Assembly: GCF_039534975.1 (NCBI RefSeq) | Contig: NZ_BAAAWH010000001.1 | Span: 3,437,490-3,501,489, forward strand | Direction of reading: 5' to 3' | Length of the DNA: 64,000 nucleotides | Origin: Microbacterium terregens | GTDB taxonomy: Bacteria; Actinomycetota; Actinomycetes; Actinomycetales; Microbacteriaceae | In this document: positions 42,349 to 51,631 of the stretch, one piece after another | Numbering within the stretch: position 1 is the stretch's first letter | Layout of the letters: each line of letters opens with the position of its first letter | Made by a program: the position numbers and the translations under genes | The notes under the pieces: model-generated | Told to the model about the DNA's origin: nothing | The model's database searches: none | What the model saw: only the letters and a program-made list of their open reading frames with translations

Positions 42349-43910
42349 CGGGTGCCTCCCGCGTAGTAGTCCGCGCCGCGAACATACCCGGCCGGCTCCG
42401 CCGTTCTCGCTGGTGTCGACCAGGCGTCACGGGAGTCGGGGTCGTCCTGTCTGGTCTCGAGGATCGGCCGCAGGTGCGCGTAGCGCGGAGACCGAACCCG
42501 GGATGTCAAGGCGATCCCGGCGGCGGCTTCGACCCGGGCCGCGGAGTAGCGGCGGGTCAGTCGCAACACCGCCAACGCCGCGTCCAGGCCCTGCTCCTCG
42601 ACGGGCACGGACTCGAAGATCCGGTTCACCACCGTCGTGGTGTTCACCCCGATCCGGGCCGCCCATTCCCTGACCCGAGCGGCGTCCCATTGCCGGTAGC
42701 GAGGGCCGTCAGGTAGGTCACCGTCATGTGTCCGATACTCGTTCACGACGCCGATCGGGGCGAGGACGTGGCTAGTCAGCCGCTGGTCCCCAGCGAAGAC
42801 CTCGAGCGTGGTGTCGGTGACCCGCAGATCAACACCGCGGCCGATGTGCGGGTAAGGGACGGAGTAGAAGTTCCGCTCCCAAACCACGTGCCCGTTCTTC
42901 TGAACCCGGCGCCTATAGACCCACCGGGAGATCTCGAACGGCGTCGCCGGCAACGGCCGCAGCAGCGGCTTCTCCTCCGCCTCGAACACCCCCTGTCGGG
43001 AGCCCTGCCGCTTCTGGAACGGCTCAGCGTTGTATGCGGCGACGCGCTGATAGACCGCCGCGCGCAACTCCGGCAAGGTGCCGAACTGCGTGTCGCGGAG
43101 GGACGCGATCACCCAGGTCGCGATGTTGCCGACGGTGTTCTCGACACTCGCCTTGTCCTTCGGCTTCTTCACCCTCCCCGGCAGCACCGCCGCCGAGTAG
43201 TGCGCCGCGAGCTCTCGATACGCGTCGTTGAGGACCACCTCGCCCTCGGCAGGGTGTTTGATCACCCCGGTCTTCAGGTTGTCCGGGACGACCCGAGGGA
43301 CGCTCCCGCCGAACCAGTCGAACATCGCAACATGCGCGCGCAACCAGGTGTCCTGCTTCATATCCAGGGTCGGCTCGACGAACGCGAACCGCGAGAACGG
43401 CAGACACCCGACGAACACGAACACCCGAGTCTGTTGCCCTGTGGCCGGGTCGGTGAGCTGCATCGTCTTGCCCGACCAGTCGACCTCGACCGTCTGACCC
43501 GCCTTGTGGCCGACCCGCGACGCCGCCCCGGCGACGAGGACGTGCTGCTGGTAGGACTTGCAGAACCGGTCGTAACCCATCGCCGGGGACCCCTCGACCC
43601 GGCAGGCGTCGAGATACTCGCCGTGCAACAGTTTGAGCGTCACCCCGACCCGAGCCAACTCTCGGTGCATCCTCTCCCAGTCCGGCTGTGCGTAGACGCT
43701 GTCGTGCTCACCACGACCCGGGAACAGGCGCGCATAGACCGCCGCCTCCTCAAGATCGGCGATGTCGTCCCAACCCACGTCTTCACGAACAGCGGCGTCG
43801 ATGACCGCCGCCACGCTCGTGCGCGACATGCCCTGCGCTGCGATCTGCCGCCCCGAGAGCCCCTCCGCCCGAAGCCGGAGCACCAGCTTCGCTCTGATCT
43901 TGCGTACCAT
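42345..43910 (-). CDS. istA: IS21 transposase IstA
   Basis: A 521-residue DDE transposase. The N-terminal helix-turn-helix includes RLRAEGLSGRQIAAQGMSRTSV. The catalytic core begins at VEVDWSGKTMQL (first Asp), continues in RVVPDNLKTGV (second Asp) and KDKASVENTVGN (Glu). Start set at ATG 43910 (VRKIRAKLVLRLR follows), which fits the family; a longer frame adds 11 residues. No disruption is visible, so the element may still move. Confidence 0.94.
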   Translation of the reverse strand: MVRKIRAKLVLRLRAEGLSGRQIAAQGMSRTSVAAVIDAAVREDVGWDDIADLEEAAVYARLFPGRGEHDSVYAQPDWERMHRELARVGVTLKLLHGEYLDACRVEGSPAMGYDRFCKSYQQHVLVAGAASRVGHKAGQTVEVDWSGKTMQLTDPATGQQTRVFVFVGCLPFSRFAFVEPTLDMKQDTWLRAHVAMFDWFGGSVPRVVPDNLKTGVIKHPAEGEVVLNDAYRELAAHYSAAVLPGRVKKPKDKASVENTVGNIATWVIASLRDTQFGTLPELRAAVYQRVAAYNAEPFQKRQGSRQGVFEAEEKPLLRPLPATPFEISRWVYRRRVQKNGHVVWERNFYSVPYPHIGRGVDLRVTDTTLEVFAGDQRLTSHVLAPIGVVNEYRTHDGDLPDGPRYRQWDAARVREWAARIGVNTTTVVNRIFESVPVEEQGLDAALAVLRLTRRYSAARVEAAAGIALTSRVRSPRYAHLRPILETRQDDPDSRDAWSTPARTAEPAGYVRGADYYAGGTR

Positions 43911-44073
43911 CCGAATCACTCCTTCTGCCGCGCGATAGGCCACGCGGCAGAAGGAGCCTAGAAACGATGGCCCTCAACCCGAACATCGGGTGGCCCTCAC
44001 GGACACGAACGCGTCGACGCAAGCCCGGCCCCCGACCTCAATAACGGCGGCCCTCAGAAGACCGAATACTCAT

Positions 44074-44205
44074 CACAGTGCCAACGCGAACGTGAAGGCT
44101 GTGCAGCGCATGCTCGACCCTGCGAACGCCGCGACGGCGGTGGACAGTTGCAGCGGGTCCCCGAACGATCATGGTTGCAGTCAACCGAGGGATTTCCGGA
44201 CGTGA
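44074..44205 (+). pseudogene. C-terminal remnant of a tyrosine recombinase (integrase), split by IS21
   Basis: The + strand frame reads SANANVKAVQRMLDPANAAT before a stop at 44203-44205. Phage-type integrases of actinobacteria have SAGANVKAVQRMLGHASAAMTLDTY at this place, so the region is recognisable but the conserved GH is changed to DP and the terminal tyrosine is lost. In the same frame, left of the IS21 insertion (41431-41476), only a short degenerate piece remains. The rest of the gene is gone. It abuts an att-like repeat. Confidence 0.65.
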
Positions 44206-44252
44206 CGGTTGGCTTGAATCCCGTCGATCAGAATCGTTTGCGATCCTGCTCG
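44204..44252. repeat. Degenerate att-like repeat beside the integrase remnant
   Basis: GACGG (44204-44208), TTGAATCCCG (44214-44223) and GATCCTGCTCG (44242-44252) recur at 17044-17093; the last two blocks have identical spacing, with about three quarters of the bases in between matching by eye. An integrase end followed directly by this repeat is the layout expected at one end of an integrated element. The match is imperfect, so the element is old or the resemblance is partly chance. Confidence 0.4.
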
Positions 44253-44296
44253 GTCCTTCAGCTCGTGGGTAAGGAGCGCACAGACGATCGTTGCGT

Positions 44297-45099
44297 TTAG
44301 CGGCCCTCCCACCGGGGCGCGCGATGCTCAGCAAACGCACGCGGCCCCTCCCGAAAGTCTCGCGATGACCGTACCAGCTGCTGAAGTTCGTGCGTGAGGG
44401 AGAGTCTGTCGACTTCATCGAGCGATCGTCCTCCGACGAGCCCTTCGCGACGCGCTTGCTCGCCACTACCGCAAGAGGAGCATTCGCGTTGATCCGTTCG
44501 GCGAACTCGAGCGCCGCGTCAAGGACGTCCCCAGGGGCGACTACCCGATTCACGAGTCCAAGAACGAATGCCTCACGGGCATCGATTGGGTCCTCGGTGA
44601 GCATGATCTCCATAGCCCGCTTTGGGGGAATCTGTCGAGCGAGTCGCATGACTCCGCCCTCTGAGGCGAAAAGCCCGTGCGTCACTTCGGGCAATCCAAA
44701 TCGCGCCGTGGACGCAGAGACCGCGAGATCGGAAGCGAGCACCAGCTCTGTGCCACCGCCTAGCGCCGCGCCGTTGACGGCGGCGATTGTAGGCTTGGTG
44801 ATCGGGTGGAACGCGTATCCCGCGAACCCCCAGGACCGAGCGACGGGATCCTCCGGCAGCAGGCTTTCGCCGCGACTCACAGCCTTGAGGTCAGCCGCCG
44901 CGCAGAACGCTTCCCCCGCTCCTGTGAGCACCACCGTTCGGATGTCGCGATCGCCCTCGGCTTCGTCGAGGGCTCCGCCTATCCCGAGTTGAACGGCGGC
45001 GTTCACGCAGTTGCGCACCTCGGGTCGGTTGATCGTGATCACCATGGTGTGCCCACGGCGCTCGGTTGTACCTACTGCGGGCGTAGTTTCGGCGTGCAC
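44297..45099 (-). pseudogene. Enoyl-CoA hydratase/isomerase gene with a 3' frameshift
   Basis: A crotonase-fold protein with CAAADLKAVSRGE (oxyanion region), NGAALGGGTELVLASDL and FGLPEVTHGLFASEGG, all normal to about residue 225. At about 44418-44428 the frame shifts. The normal C-terminus (LSLTHELQQLVRSSRDFREG, later AFAEHRAPRWEGR, stop at 44297-44299) is present in the next frame, while the original frame runs on to 44038 inside the IS21 end. One missing base explains it. The product would have an aberrant tail of about 125 residues, or the gene is intact and the base is a sequencing error. It is 14 bases downstream of the CoA-transferase gene. Confidence 0.8.
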
Positions 45100-45113
45100 A
45101 CTGTCTCCCTCGG

Positions 45114-46103
45114 TCAGCGGTATCCGGGCATCCCGACGATTCGCATTGGCGAGCCTTCTACGACGACACCGTCGCGAACGAGCTCGTCGATCTCAGCGTT
45201 GTCTACCCCGAAACCTCCGAGAACGCCGCGGCTGTATTCGCCCAATCCGGGCGGACCGAGGACGGCCGTCTGGGGTGTTCGGCTGAAATGCGCGAGCCGA
45301 CCCGGAACCATCATCCGGCCGCCGTCCGCCTTCGACATCGGATGGAACAAGTCGACCGCCAGCGCGCCGTCATCGCTTGTCGCCTCAGACATGGATCGCG
45401 CGACAACCGCCACGATGCCGTGTTCCCTCACAATTTCGCAAATTTCCCTGCACGTCGACGCTGCGAAAAGAGTCTCGAGGTTTGCACCGAGCACGGCAGA
45501 ATCGGCCGACCCGACGACACCGGCGCGCACCAGGGTTTGCGCCGCTTCGTCTTCAGCGTGGATCCGCACCCATCCATCGGACGCTTGATAGCTGCGGCTG
45601 AGGGGCGTGGCACCGAGGTGGTCGGCCGATCCGACGCGAGCTGGCGGACGGGACGCATATCGCACCAGCTCACCCATCTGCGCGAAAGCGGAGGCTGCGG
45701 CGAGCGAAGTCGACGCCTGTTGCCCTGCGGCCGCGCCCGTGCGCCGGGCGTAGACGGCGAGGCACGAGCCTAAGGCCGCCATGATTCCGGCGGTCACATC
45801 GTTGATCGCGACCGTGTGCATGACCGGGTCGTCCGAGCCACCCTGGGCGAACATCATCCCGCTCATGGCACCCAGCACGGGATCGAACCCCGGTTCGTGT
45901 TGCATCGGTCCGGAAGTGCCGAAGCCAGTGATGGAGACGGAAGACACGTGTGGGTTCATTGCGAGGAGGGCGCCATGATCGATCCTCAATCGCCCGAGTA
46001 CACCCGATCGGAAGTTGTCGATGACGACATCGGAAGCCATCACTAGCCGCCGGAACAGGGCGTGACCATGCGGATGCCTGAGGTCAATCGCGAGCGAGCG
46101 CAA
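45114..46103 (-). pseudogene. Family III CoA-transferase (CaiB/Frc-like), 5'-truncated
   Basis: A protein of up to 329 residues. RSLAIDLRHPHGHALFRRLV, VVIDNFRSGVLGRL and NPHVSSVSITGFGTSGPM are diagnostic. The catalytic aspartate is in GFDPVLGAMSGM, and HTVAINDVTAGIMAALG follows. Full family members have about 55 more residues before RSLAIDL (the DLTRVLAGP region); here the upstream frame (LRTTGIPP) has no family resemblance and only a TTG can serve as start. The lost end lies next to tRNA-Ser(GCT), so the truncation coincides with the island boundary. It would have activated a carboxylic acid to its CoA ester for the hydratase. Confidence 0.8.
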
Positions 46104-46210
46104 CGGCGGAATCCCAGTTGTTCGCAGATTCTTCGCAAATCGCGATCTCCCGACAAAGCTTTGGCCCGCGATCCCAGTGTTTACAAGGGAACTCGGGCCG
46201 ATTCGCTACG

Positions 46211-46299
46211 CGGAGACGGAGGGATTTGAACCCTCGGACCCCGTGAGGGGTCTCCACCTTAGCAGGGTGGTGCACTAGGCCGGACTATGCGACGTCTCC
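46211..46299 (-). tRNA. tRNA-Ser(GCT)
   Basis: The minus strand folds as a class II tRNA. The acceptor GGAGACG pairs with CGTCTCC. The anticodon arm is CCACC-CTGCTAA-GGTGG with anticodon GCT, reading AGC/AGU. There is a long variable arm (GACCCCTCACGGGGTC) and a T-arm GAGGG-TTCAAAT-CCCTC. No CCA is encoded. Its 3' end shares 17 bases with the att-like site at 17043-17059. Confidence 0.95.
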
Positions 46300-46415
46300 A
46301 GGCATCTGTGGTCGAAACCACGCTGATGCGCCCAGCAATCATAACCGCTGGCAGTGGGCCGAGCGAACCAGAAGGAGCCTCCCGAGCGAGCCCCGCAACC
46401 CGCGACCCCGAAGAC

Positions 46416-47675
46416 CTACCCGCCGTCGCGCAGATTCCCGTTCGAGCAGGTCTCCTGAGCGGCCGTAGACCCGGTGATGTCGGACGGCAGGGCGATGGAC
46501 TCCTGTACGGGTGGCGCGGACGGGTCCGGAACGGCCGGCTCGACCGGCGTCTCCGGCTCGACGACGACGACGCTCTCGTTGGAGCCCGCGTCACCGGTCA
46601 GCTGCAACGGCTGGTTGGCGGCGAGCGCGTCCCAGATCGCCTGCGCCGACTCGTAGTTCGGCACGACCTTGTTCGGATCAGCCGGGTCCGTGAAGACCGG
46701 GTACTGCAGGAAGACGATCTCCTCGAACGGCACGTTCTTGACCGCGAGGGCGATCTGCACGAGCGTGAGCGGGTTGGTCAGGCTCTTGCTCGGGGTCACG
46801 TTGTCGACCGCCGTCGTCGCGAGCTTCATGAGCGCACCGGGATCGGAAAGCACATCCTCGCTGACCAGTTTGCGGGCCAGGCGCGACATGTACTGCTGCT
46901 GGTTGCTGACCCGGCCCAGATCGCTGCCGTCACCGACACCGTGGCGCGTGCGCAGGAACTGAAGGGCTTCGATCCCCTGGATGTTGCGAATCCCGGCCGG
47001 CCAGTCGATCCCGGTGTAGTAATCCCGGATGCCGCTGGCCAAGCACACGTCGACGCCGCCGACGGCGTTGGTGACCTCGATGACGCCGCCCCAGGTGACC
47101 TTCGCGGCGAACGGAATGGGCTGCTCGCTGAGCGCGGCGACGGTCTTCACGACGCAGGACAGGCCGCCGTACGAATATGCGGTGTTGATCGGCTGCTTGC
47201 TCATCGCGGGCGTCTCGGAGCCGTCCTCGTTGGTGCAGGACGGGATCGGGATCATCAGGTCGCGCGGGAACGAGATCACCGTGACGCGACGCGGAGCGTC
47301 CGAGATGTGCACGAGCATGTTCACATCGTTCAGTTCGCCCTCGGAGTCCGGACCGGTGCAGCGATCACCGAAGTACGCGGCGTAGTCGGGCTCGCACGCA
47401 TCCGTGCCGGCGATGAACATGTTGACACCACCCTCGATCGCGCCGATGTCCGGCGGAACCGAGTCCTGGCCCTCGAGGTCGACGGCGTCGTCCGTGAAAC
47501 TGGCGGTGAGGTCGTAGGCCGCGTACGCGGCGACGCCGGCCCCCGAGACGAGTACAACAGCGACGAAGATCCCGAGGATCTTCATCAGCATCGCGAGTGG
47601 ATGCGGCGACTTCAGCTCCCCGTGGCGCGCGACGGTGCGGCGGCCACGTTTGACGGGCTTGGTCGTCTGGCTCAC
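46416..47675 (-). CDS. LytR-CpsA-Psr (LCP) family protein
   Basis: A 419-residue membrane-anchored enzyme that transfers lipid-linked glycopolymers onto peptidoglycan. There is a basic cytoplasmic N-terminus (about 30 residues), one membrane helix (MLMKILGIFVAVVLVSGAGV), then an extracellular LCP domain with NMFIAGTDACEPDY, ISFPRDLMIPIPSC (conserved Arg/Asp pair) and GIEALQFLRTRHGVGDGSDLGRVSNQQ. A proline/acid-rich tail ends the protein. The GTG at 47675 is the start, preceded by AAAGGA at a good distance; the longer frame would read through the neighbouring tRNA gene. It sits between two tRNA-Ser genes. Confidence 0.93.
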   Translation of the reverse strand: MSQTTKPVKRGRRTVARHGELKSPHPLAMLMKILGIFVAVVLVSGAGVAAYAAYDLTASFTDDAVDLEGQDSVPPDIGAIEGGVNMFIAGTDACEPDYAAYFGDRCTGPDSEGELNDVNMLVHISDAPRRVTVISFPRDLMIPIPSCTNEDGSETPAMSKQPINTAYSYGGLSCVVKTVAALSEQPIPFAAKVTWGGVIEVTNAVGGVDVCLASGIRDYYTGIDWPAGIRNIQGIEALQFLRTRHGVGDGSDLGRVSNQQQYMSRLARKLVSEDVLSDPGALMKLATTAVDNVTPSKSLTNPLTLVQIALAVKNVPFEEIVFLQYPVFTDPADPNKVVPNYESAQAIWDALAANQPLQLTGDAGSNESVVVVEPETPVEPAVPDPSAPPVQESIALPSDITGSTAAQETCSNGNLRDGG

Positions 47676-47732
47676 TCGGGTCCTTTCAGGATGCTTCGGG
47701 GTGTGGATCTGGCGAGCATACCCACGACGACG

Positions 47733-47817
47733 CGGAGGGTGTGGGATTCGAACCCACGGGACATTGCTGCCCACTGGTTTTCAAGACCAGGTCCATCGGC
47801 CGCTCGGACAACCCTCC
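47733..47817 (-). tRNA. tRNA-Ser(TGA)
   Basis: The acceptor GGAGGGT pairs with ACCCTCC. The anticodon arm is CTGGT-CTTGAAA-ACCAG with anticodon TGA, reading UCA and related serine codons. There is a long variable arm and a T-arm CGTGGG-TTCGAAT-CCCACA. No CCA is encoded. It is placed 58 bases upstream of the LCP gene on the same strand. Confidence 0.96.
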
Positions 47818-47951
47818 CGACAGACGACACAGGGTCGCGGCATCCGTCGAACAGGCGTCGAGTCTAGCCGAGCACCACCAACCGATTCTTCCAGGGGCGC
47901 CTGGACGGCTCCTGAGCACAGTCACGCACTCCGAGCACAGTCGACGTTTGC

Positions 47952-48860
47952 TCAGAGGCTGCGCAGCACCTCGGCCACTCCCCCGGCCTGCACCGACGTG
48001 GTGACCTCGCCCGCGGCATCCCGAACTTCCTGCGGACCCTGCTCCATCGCGACGGCCCGGCCGCCGTTCTCGAGCGCCCAGCGGAACATGCCGACGTCGT
48101 TGCGGCCGTCGCCGATCACCAGAACGCGCGCCGGGTCGATTCCGAGCCACGACCGCACCCGCTCGAGCGCGGTGCCCTTGTCCACGCCCTGCGGGGCGAT
48201 GTCCAGCCAGGCGGTCCAGCCCACGGCGTAGGACACTTCGTTGAGGCCGATGCGCTCGACGAGCTCGACGAAGTCCTGCTCCGTGTCGCCGGGCGACACG
48301 ACCACGATGCGGCAGACCGGCATCGAACTGAGCTGCTCGAACGGCACACGATCGGCGTGCTCAAGATTCCAGTCCCCGAGGTGCTCGGTGTAGAGGCGAC
48401 GCCCATCGGCCAGCTCGACCATGTACTTCGCGTCCGGCAGGTGCTCGCGCAGCAGCGTGAGCACCTCGATGGGGTCGAACGTCTCGGTGTGGAAGCGTTC
48501 GTAGGCGAGCACGTCGGCATCGGACTTGCGCAGGATGATCGCCCCGTTGGAGGTCACCACGAACTCGGGTGCGATGTTCAGCGATGCGAGGAACTCTTCG
48601 GTGCCCTCCCAGCTGCGACCGGTGGCCAGCATGACCTCGTGTCCGGCACGGTGCGCATGCGCCACGGCCTCGACCACTCCGGGACTGAACGTCTCGTCCT
48701 CCAGGATGATGGTCCCGTCGATGTCGAGCGCGATGAGCAGCGGCTCGGTGCGGATGCCGGGATCCTCCGCCTCGCGCGCCACATCCTCCACGAGATCCAC
48801 CGCGGTCTGCTCGGGGACGACCTCGACGCTGCCCGTGGGCGGCAGGTGCGCTTCGCTCAT
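47952..48860 (-). CDS. HAD-superfamily (Cof-type) phosphatase
   Basis: A 302-residue class IIB HAD hydrolase. IALDIDGTIILED carries the nucleophile aspartate and acid/base, VMLATGRSW motif II, and VLVIGDGRNDVGMF motif IV after the cap domain. A variable N-terminal extension of about 40 acidic residues precedes it. Cof-type enzymes dephosphorylate sugar phosphates, nucleotides or cofactors such as FMN or PLP; the substrate is not predictable. It follows serS with a 58-base gap. Start set at ATG 48860; the longer frame adds an arginine-rich leader. Confidence 0.9.
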   Translation of the reverse strand: MSEAHLPPTGSVEVVPEQTAVDLVEDVAREAEDPGIRTEPLLIALDIDGTIILEDETFSPGVVEAVAHAHRAGHEVMLATGRSWEGTEEFLASLNIAPEFVVTSNGAIILRKSDADVLAYERFHTETFDPIEVLTLLREHLPDAKYMVELADGRRLYTEHLGDWNLEHADRVPFEQLSSMPVCRIVVVSPGDTEQDFVELVERIGLNEVSYAVGWTAWLDIAPQGVDKGTALERVRSWLGIDPARVLVIGDGRNDVGMFRWALENGGRAVAMEQGPQEVRDAAGEVTTSVQAGGVAEVLRSL

Positions 48861-48918
48861 CCGATCGTCCCCTCCGGGCGATCGGCGCGCTGACACGCGC
48901 GACACGCGTTCCGCGTCG

Positions 48919-50199
48919 TCACGCGACCGGCTCCAGGATCTCGAGGCCCCCGAGGTAGGGCCGCAGCACCTCGGGCACCAGAACGGACCCGTCCGCCCGC
49001 TGGTGCGTCTCGAGCAGTGCGACGATCCAGCGCGTGGTCGCCAGGGTGCCGTTCAGGGTCGCGACGTGCTGGGTCTTGCCGGCACCGCCGCCTTCGACGG
49101 GCGGGCGGTAGCGGATGTCGAGCCGCCGCGCCTGGAACGTTGTGCAGTTGCTGGTGCTGGTGAGCTCCCGGTACGCGCCCTGGGTCGGAACCCATGCCTC
49201 GACGTCGTACTTGCGCGCGGCACTGGAGCCGAGGTCGCCGGCCGCCACATCGATGACCCGGTAGGCCAGTCCGAGGTCCTGCAGCATCTGCTCCTGCATC
49301 GCAACGAGGCGCAGGTGCTCGGTCTCGGCATCCTCCGGTGTCGTGTAGACGAACATCTCGAGCTTGTTGAACTGGTGCACGCGGATGATGCCGCGGGTGT
49401 CCTTGCCGTACGAGCCGGCTTCGCGCCGGTAGCAGGTGGACCAGCCGGCGTAGCGCTTCGGGCCCTTGCCCAGGTCCAGGATCTCGTCCATGTGGTACCC
49501 GGCGAGCGGAACCTCGCTGGTGCCCACGAGATAGAGGTCGTCCTCTTCGAGGTGGTAGACCTCGTCGGAGTGCTGCCCGAGGAATCCGGTGCCGCGCATG
49601 ACCTCCGGCCGCACCATGGTCGGCGGGATGAGCGGGATGAAACCGGCGGCGAGCGCCCGGTCGAGCCCGAGCATCATGATGGCGATCTCGAGCCGCGCGC
49701 CGATGCCGGTGAGGAAGTAGAAACGGCTGCCGGACACCTTGGTGCCGCGCTCCATGTCGATCGCGGCGAGGAGCTCGCCGAGCTCCAGGTGGTCGCGGGG
49801 CTCGAAGTCGAAGACCGGGGGCTCCCCGGAGGTGCGGAGCGTGACGAAGTTGTCCTCGCCCCCGGCAGGGACGCCCTCGATCACGATGTTCTCCAGCGTG
49901 GCGAGAGCGGCGTCGGCGGCCTCCTCGGCGGCGGTCACCGCATGCTGCGCAGCCTTGACCTGCTCGCTCAGCTCTTTGGCGGCCGACACGAGCGCTGCCT
50001 TCTCGTCCTTCGGCGCCTGAGCGACGCGTTTGCCGTGCGCGTTCTGGGCGGCGCGCAGCTCTTCGAAGGCGGTGATCGCGGCGCGACGCGCGCGGTCGGC
50101 GGCGACGGCCTCGTCGACGGTGGCCGGGGACTCCCCCCGGGCCTCCTGCGAGCGCTTGACCAGCTCGGGATTTTCGCGGAGGAAGACAGGATCGATCAC
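48919..50199 (-). CDS. serS: Seryl-tRNA synthetase
   Basis: A 426-residue class II synthetase that charges tRNA-Ser. The N-terminal coiled-coil arm spans about residues 25-105 (long helices such as [20 protein letters not shown]). The core has motif 2 in [20 protein letters not shown] and motif 3 in [29 protein letters not shown] contributes to the serine site. It starts at ATG 50199 with [13 protein letters not shown], the usual beginning. It lies near two tRNA-Ser genes and is divergent from the lipid-kinase gene. Confidence 0.97.
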   Translation of the reverse strand: MIDPVFLRENPELVKRSQEARGESPATVDEAVAADRARRAAITAFEELRAAQNAHGKRVAQAPKDEKAALVSAAKELSEQVKAAQHAVTAAEEAADAALATLENIVIEGVPAGGEDNFVTLRTSGEPPVFDFEPRDHLELGELLAAIDMERGTKVSGSRFYFLTGIGARLEIAIMMLGLDRALAAGFIPLIPPTMVRPEVMRGTGFLGQHSDEVYHLEEDDLYLVGTSEVPLAGYHMDEILDLGKGPKRYAGWSTCYRREAGSYGKDTRGIIRVHQFNKLEMFVYTTPEDAETEHLRLVAMQEQMLQDLGLAYRVIDVAAGDLGSSAARKYDVEAWVPTQGAYRELTSTSNCTTFQARRLDIRYRPPVEGGGAGKTQHVATLNGTLATTRWIVALLETHQRADGSVLVPEVLRPYLGGLEILEPVA

Positions 50200-50252
50200 C
50201 CGACAAGTGTACTCAGCGGCATCGCGCGACCGGCCGGCCCTAGTGTGGAGCC

Positions 50253-51455
50253 ATGGTGACCGCAGGGGACGCGTCCGGCATGCCTGCCCGGGCCGCGGAT
50301 GCGCCCGCCGGCACCGACGCCGACGCGATCGATCCCGTGGACGCGGCCCAGCCGGACGAGGTGATCCGCGAGCCCGAGGACGTCGCCCCGGACACCACGG
50401 ACGGCGAGGGCGGCGAGGCCCGGCGGGTCGACGCCGAGGGCAGAACCGAGCCCCTGGCCGGCGGCGCCGAGAAGCCGAGTCCGAAGGCTGCCCTGATCTA
50501 CAACCCGATCAAGGTGGATGCCGCCGCCCTACGCGCCATGGTCCAGCGCCTCTCGGCGAAGGCAGGGTGGAGCGAACCCCTCTTCTACGAGACGACGGTC
50601 GATGACCTCGGCGATGACGTGGCCCGTCAGGCACTGAAGGCGGGAGCGGATGCGGTGCTGGTCGCCGGAGGCGATGGCACCGTTCGCGCCGTCGCCGAGG
50701 CGATGAGCGAGAGCGGGGTGCCTCTGACGATCGTTCCGAGCGGCACCGGCAATCTGCTCGCCCGCAACCTGCTGCTGCCGCTGACCGACCCCGAGGCGAT
50801 GGTGCGCGCGACGTTCGACGGGGACACGCTGGCGGTCGATGTGGGATTCGCCGCCATCCGGCGCGAAGACGGCGAGAGCGAAGAGCGGGCGTTCGTGGTG
50901 ATGGGCGGCATGGGCCTGGATGCCGCGATGATCGCGAACACCAACGGGACCCTCAAGAGGCGAGTGGGCTGGATCGCCTATGTCGACGGCGCGGCGCGGT
51001 CGCTCGCGGGCGCGAAGGCCTTCCGCGTCGTCTATCAGGTGCCCGGCCGGCGCCTCCACTCGGCGCGCGTGCAGAGTGTCCTCGTCGCCAATTGCGGCTC
51101 GCTTCCGGCCGGTCTGGAACTCATCCCCGACGCATCCGTGTCGGACGGCGACCTGGACGTCGCGATCTTCCAGCCCAAGAACACCCTCGGGTGGCTGCTG
51201 GTGTGGCGCCGCGTCGCATGGGACAACAGCTTCCTCCGCCGCTTCCGCGCCGGGCGCCGCGTCCTGTCCCTGCGCACGAAGGACAACTCCGTCCTCTATG
51301 CACGCGGAAAGGGCCTGGATCTGGCGACCACTCCGGCGCAGCCGGTGCAGCTGGACGGCGACGAGTTCGGCGAAGCCGTGCGCATGCGCTGCCGCGTCGT
51401 GGAGGGCGGGCTGCTCACCGTCGTCCCGAAGGGGCACGACACCTCGAGCCTCTGA
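50253..51455 (+). CDS. Diacylglycerol-kinase-family lipid kinase
   Basis: A 400-residue DagK/YegS-type kinase. After an acidic, low-complexity N-terminus of about 75 residues (rich in D, E, A, G) comes [11 protein letters not shown], then [15 protein letters not shown] (the GGDGT nucleotide motif), [17 protein letters not shown], and a beta-rich C-terminal domain with GMGLDAAMI. It would phosphorylate diacylglycerol or a related lipid at the membrane. The disordered N-terminal extension is longer than usual. Divergent from serS with a 53-base gap; a perfect hairpin follows its stop. Confidence 0.92.
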   Translation: MVTAGDASGMPARAADAPAGTDADAIDPVDAAQPDEVIREPEDVAPDTTDGEGGEARRVDAEGRTEPLAGGAEKPSPKAALIYNPIKVDAAALRAMVQRLSAKAGWSEPLFYETTVDDLGDDVARQALKAGADAVLVAGGDGTVRAVAEAMSESGVPLTIVPSGTGNLLARNLLLPLTDPEAMVRATFDGDTLAVDVGFAAIRREDGESEERAFVVMGGMGLDAAMIANTNGTLKRRVGWIAYVDGAARSLAGAKAFRVVYQVPGRRLHSARVQSVLVANCGSLPAGLELIPDASVSDGDLDVAIFQPKNTLGWLLVWRRVAWDNSFLRRFRAGRRVLSLRTKDNSVLYARGKGLDLATTPAQPVQLDGDEFGEAVRMRCRVVEGGLLTVVPKGHDTSSL

Positions 51456-51491
51456 GGCGCGGAATGCCGCAGCTTCTGTTCTTCTTGTTCG

Positions 51492-51544
51492 GTGTCCCAC
51501 TTATGCATGCGCGCCGCGGCGTGTCGCATGCATAAGTGGGACAC
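51492..51544. repeat. Perfect 19-bp inverted repeat after the lipid kinase gene
   Basis: GTGTCCCACTTATGCATGC (51492-51510) and its exact complement GCATGCATAAGTGGGACAC (51526-51544) enclose a 15-base GC-rich loop. It lies 37 bases after the kinase stop and 88 before the photolyase start. The stem is strong enough to terminate transcription, but there is no T-tract. A similar element with the same loop length follows the photolyase. Confidence 0.85.
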
Positions 51545-51631
51545 GGAGAGAGGGACGGCGCGGGCGGGTGCGCAGCAGCCTCCGTGTCAACCACTCGGTC
51601 CGCTCGCGCCGGGCGCGGGTAGCATCCGACA

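Larger units (their letters stand above)
41477..44072 (-). mobile_element. Complete IS21-family insertion sequence
   Basis: About 2.6 kb with matching ends. Left: TGAGTATTCGGACGTTTGAG followed by GGCC. Right, read in reverse: TGAGTATTCGGTCTTCTGAG followed by GGCC; internal repeats of GGGGCC continue inward. The insertion is flanked by a 5-bp direct repeat, TCACA (41472-41476 and 44073-44077). Both istA and istB are intact. It is inserted into a decayed tyrosine recombinase gene. Confidence 0.93.

Noticed and set aside
47921..47960. Repeat GAGCACAGTC near the end of the HAD phosphatase gene as a regulatory element
   Set aside because: Only two short copies plus a weak 7-bp inverted pair; not distinguishable from chance without a genome-wide count.
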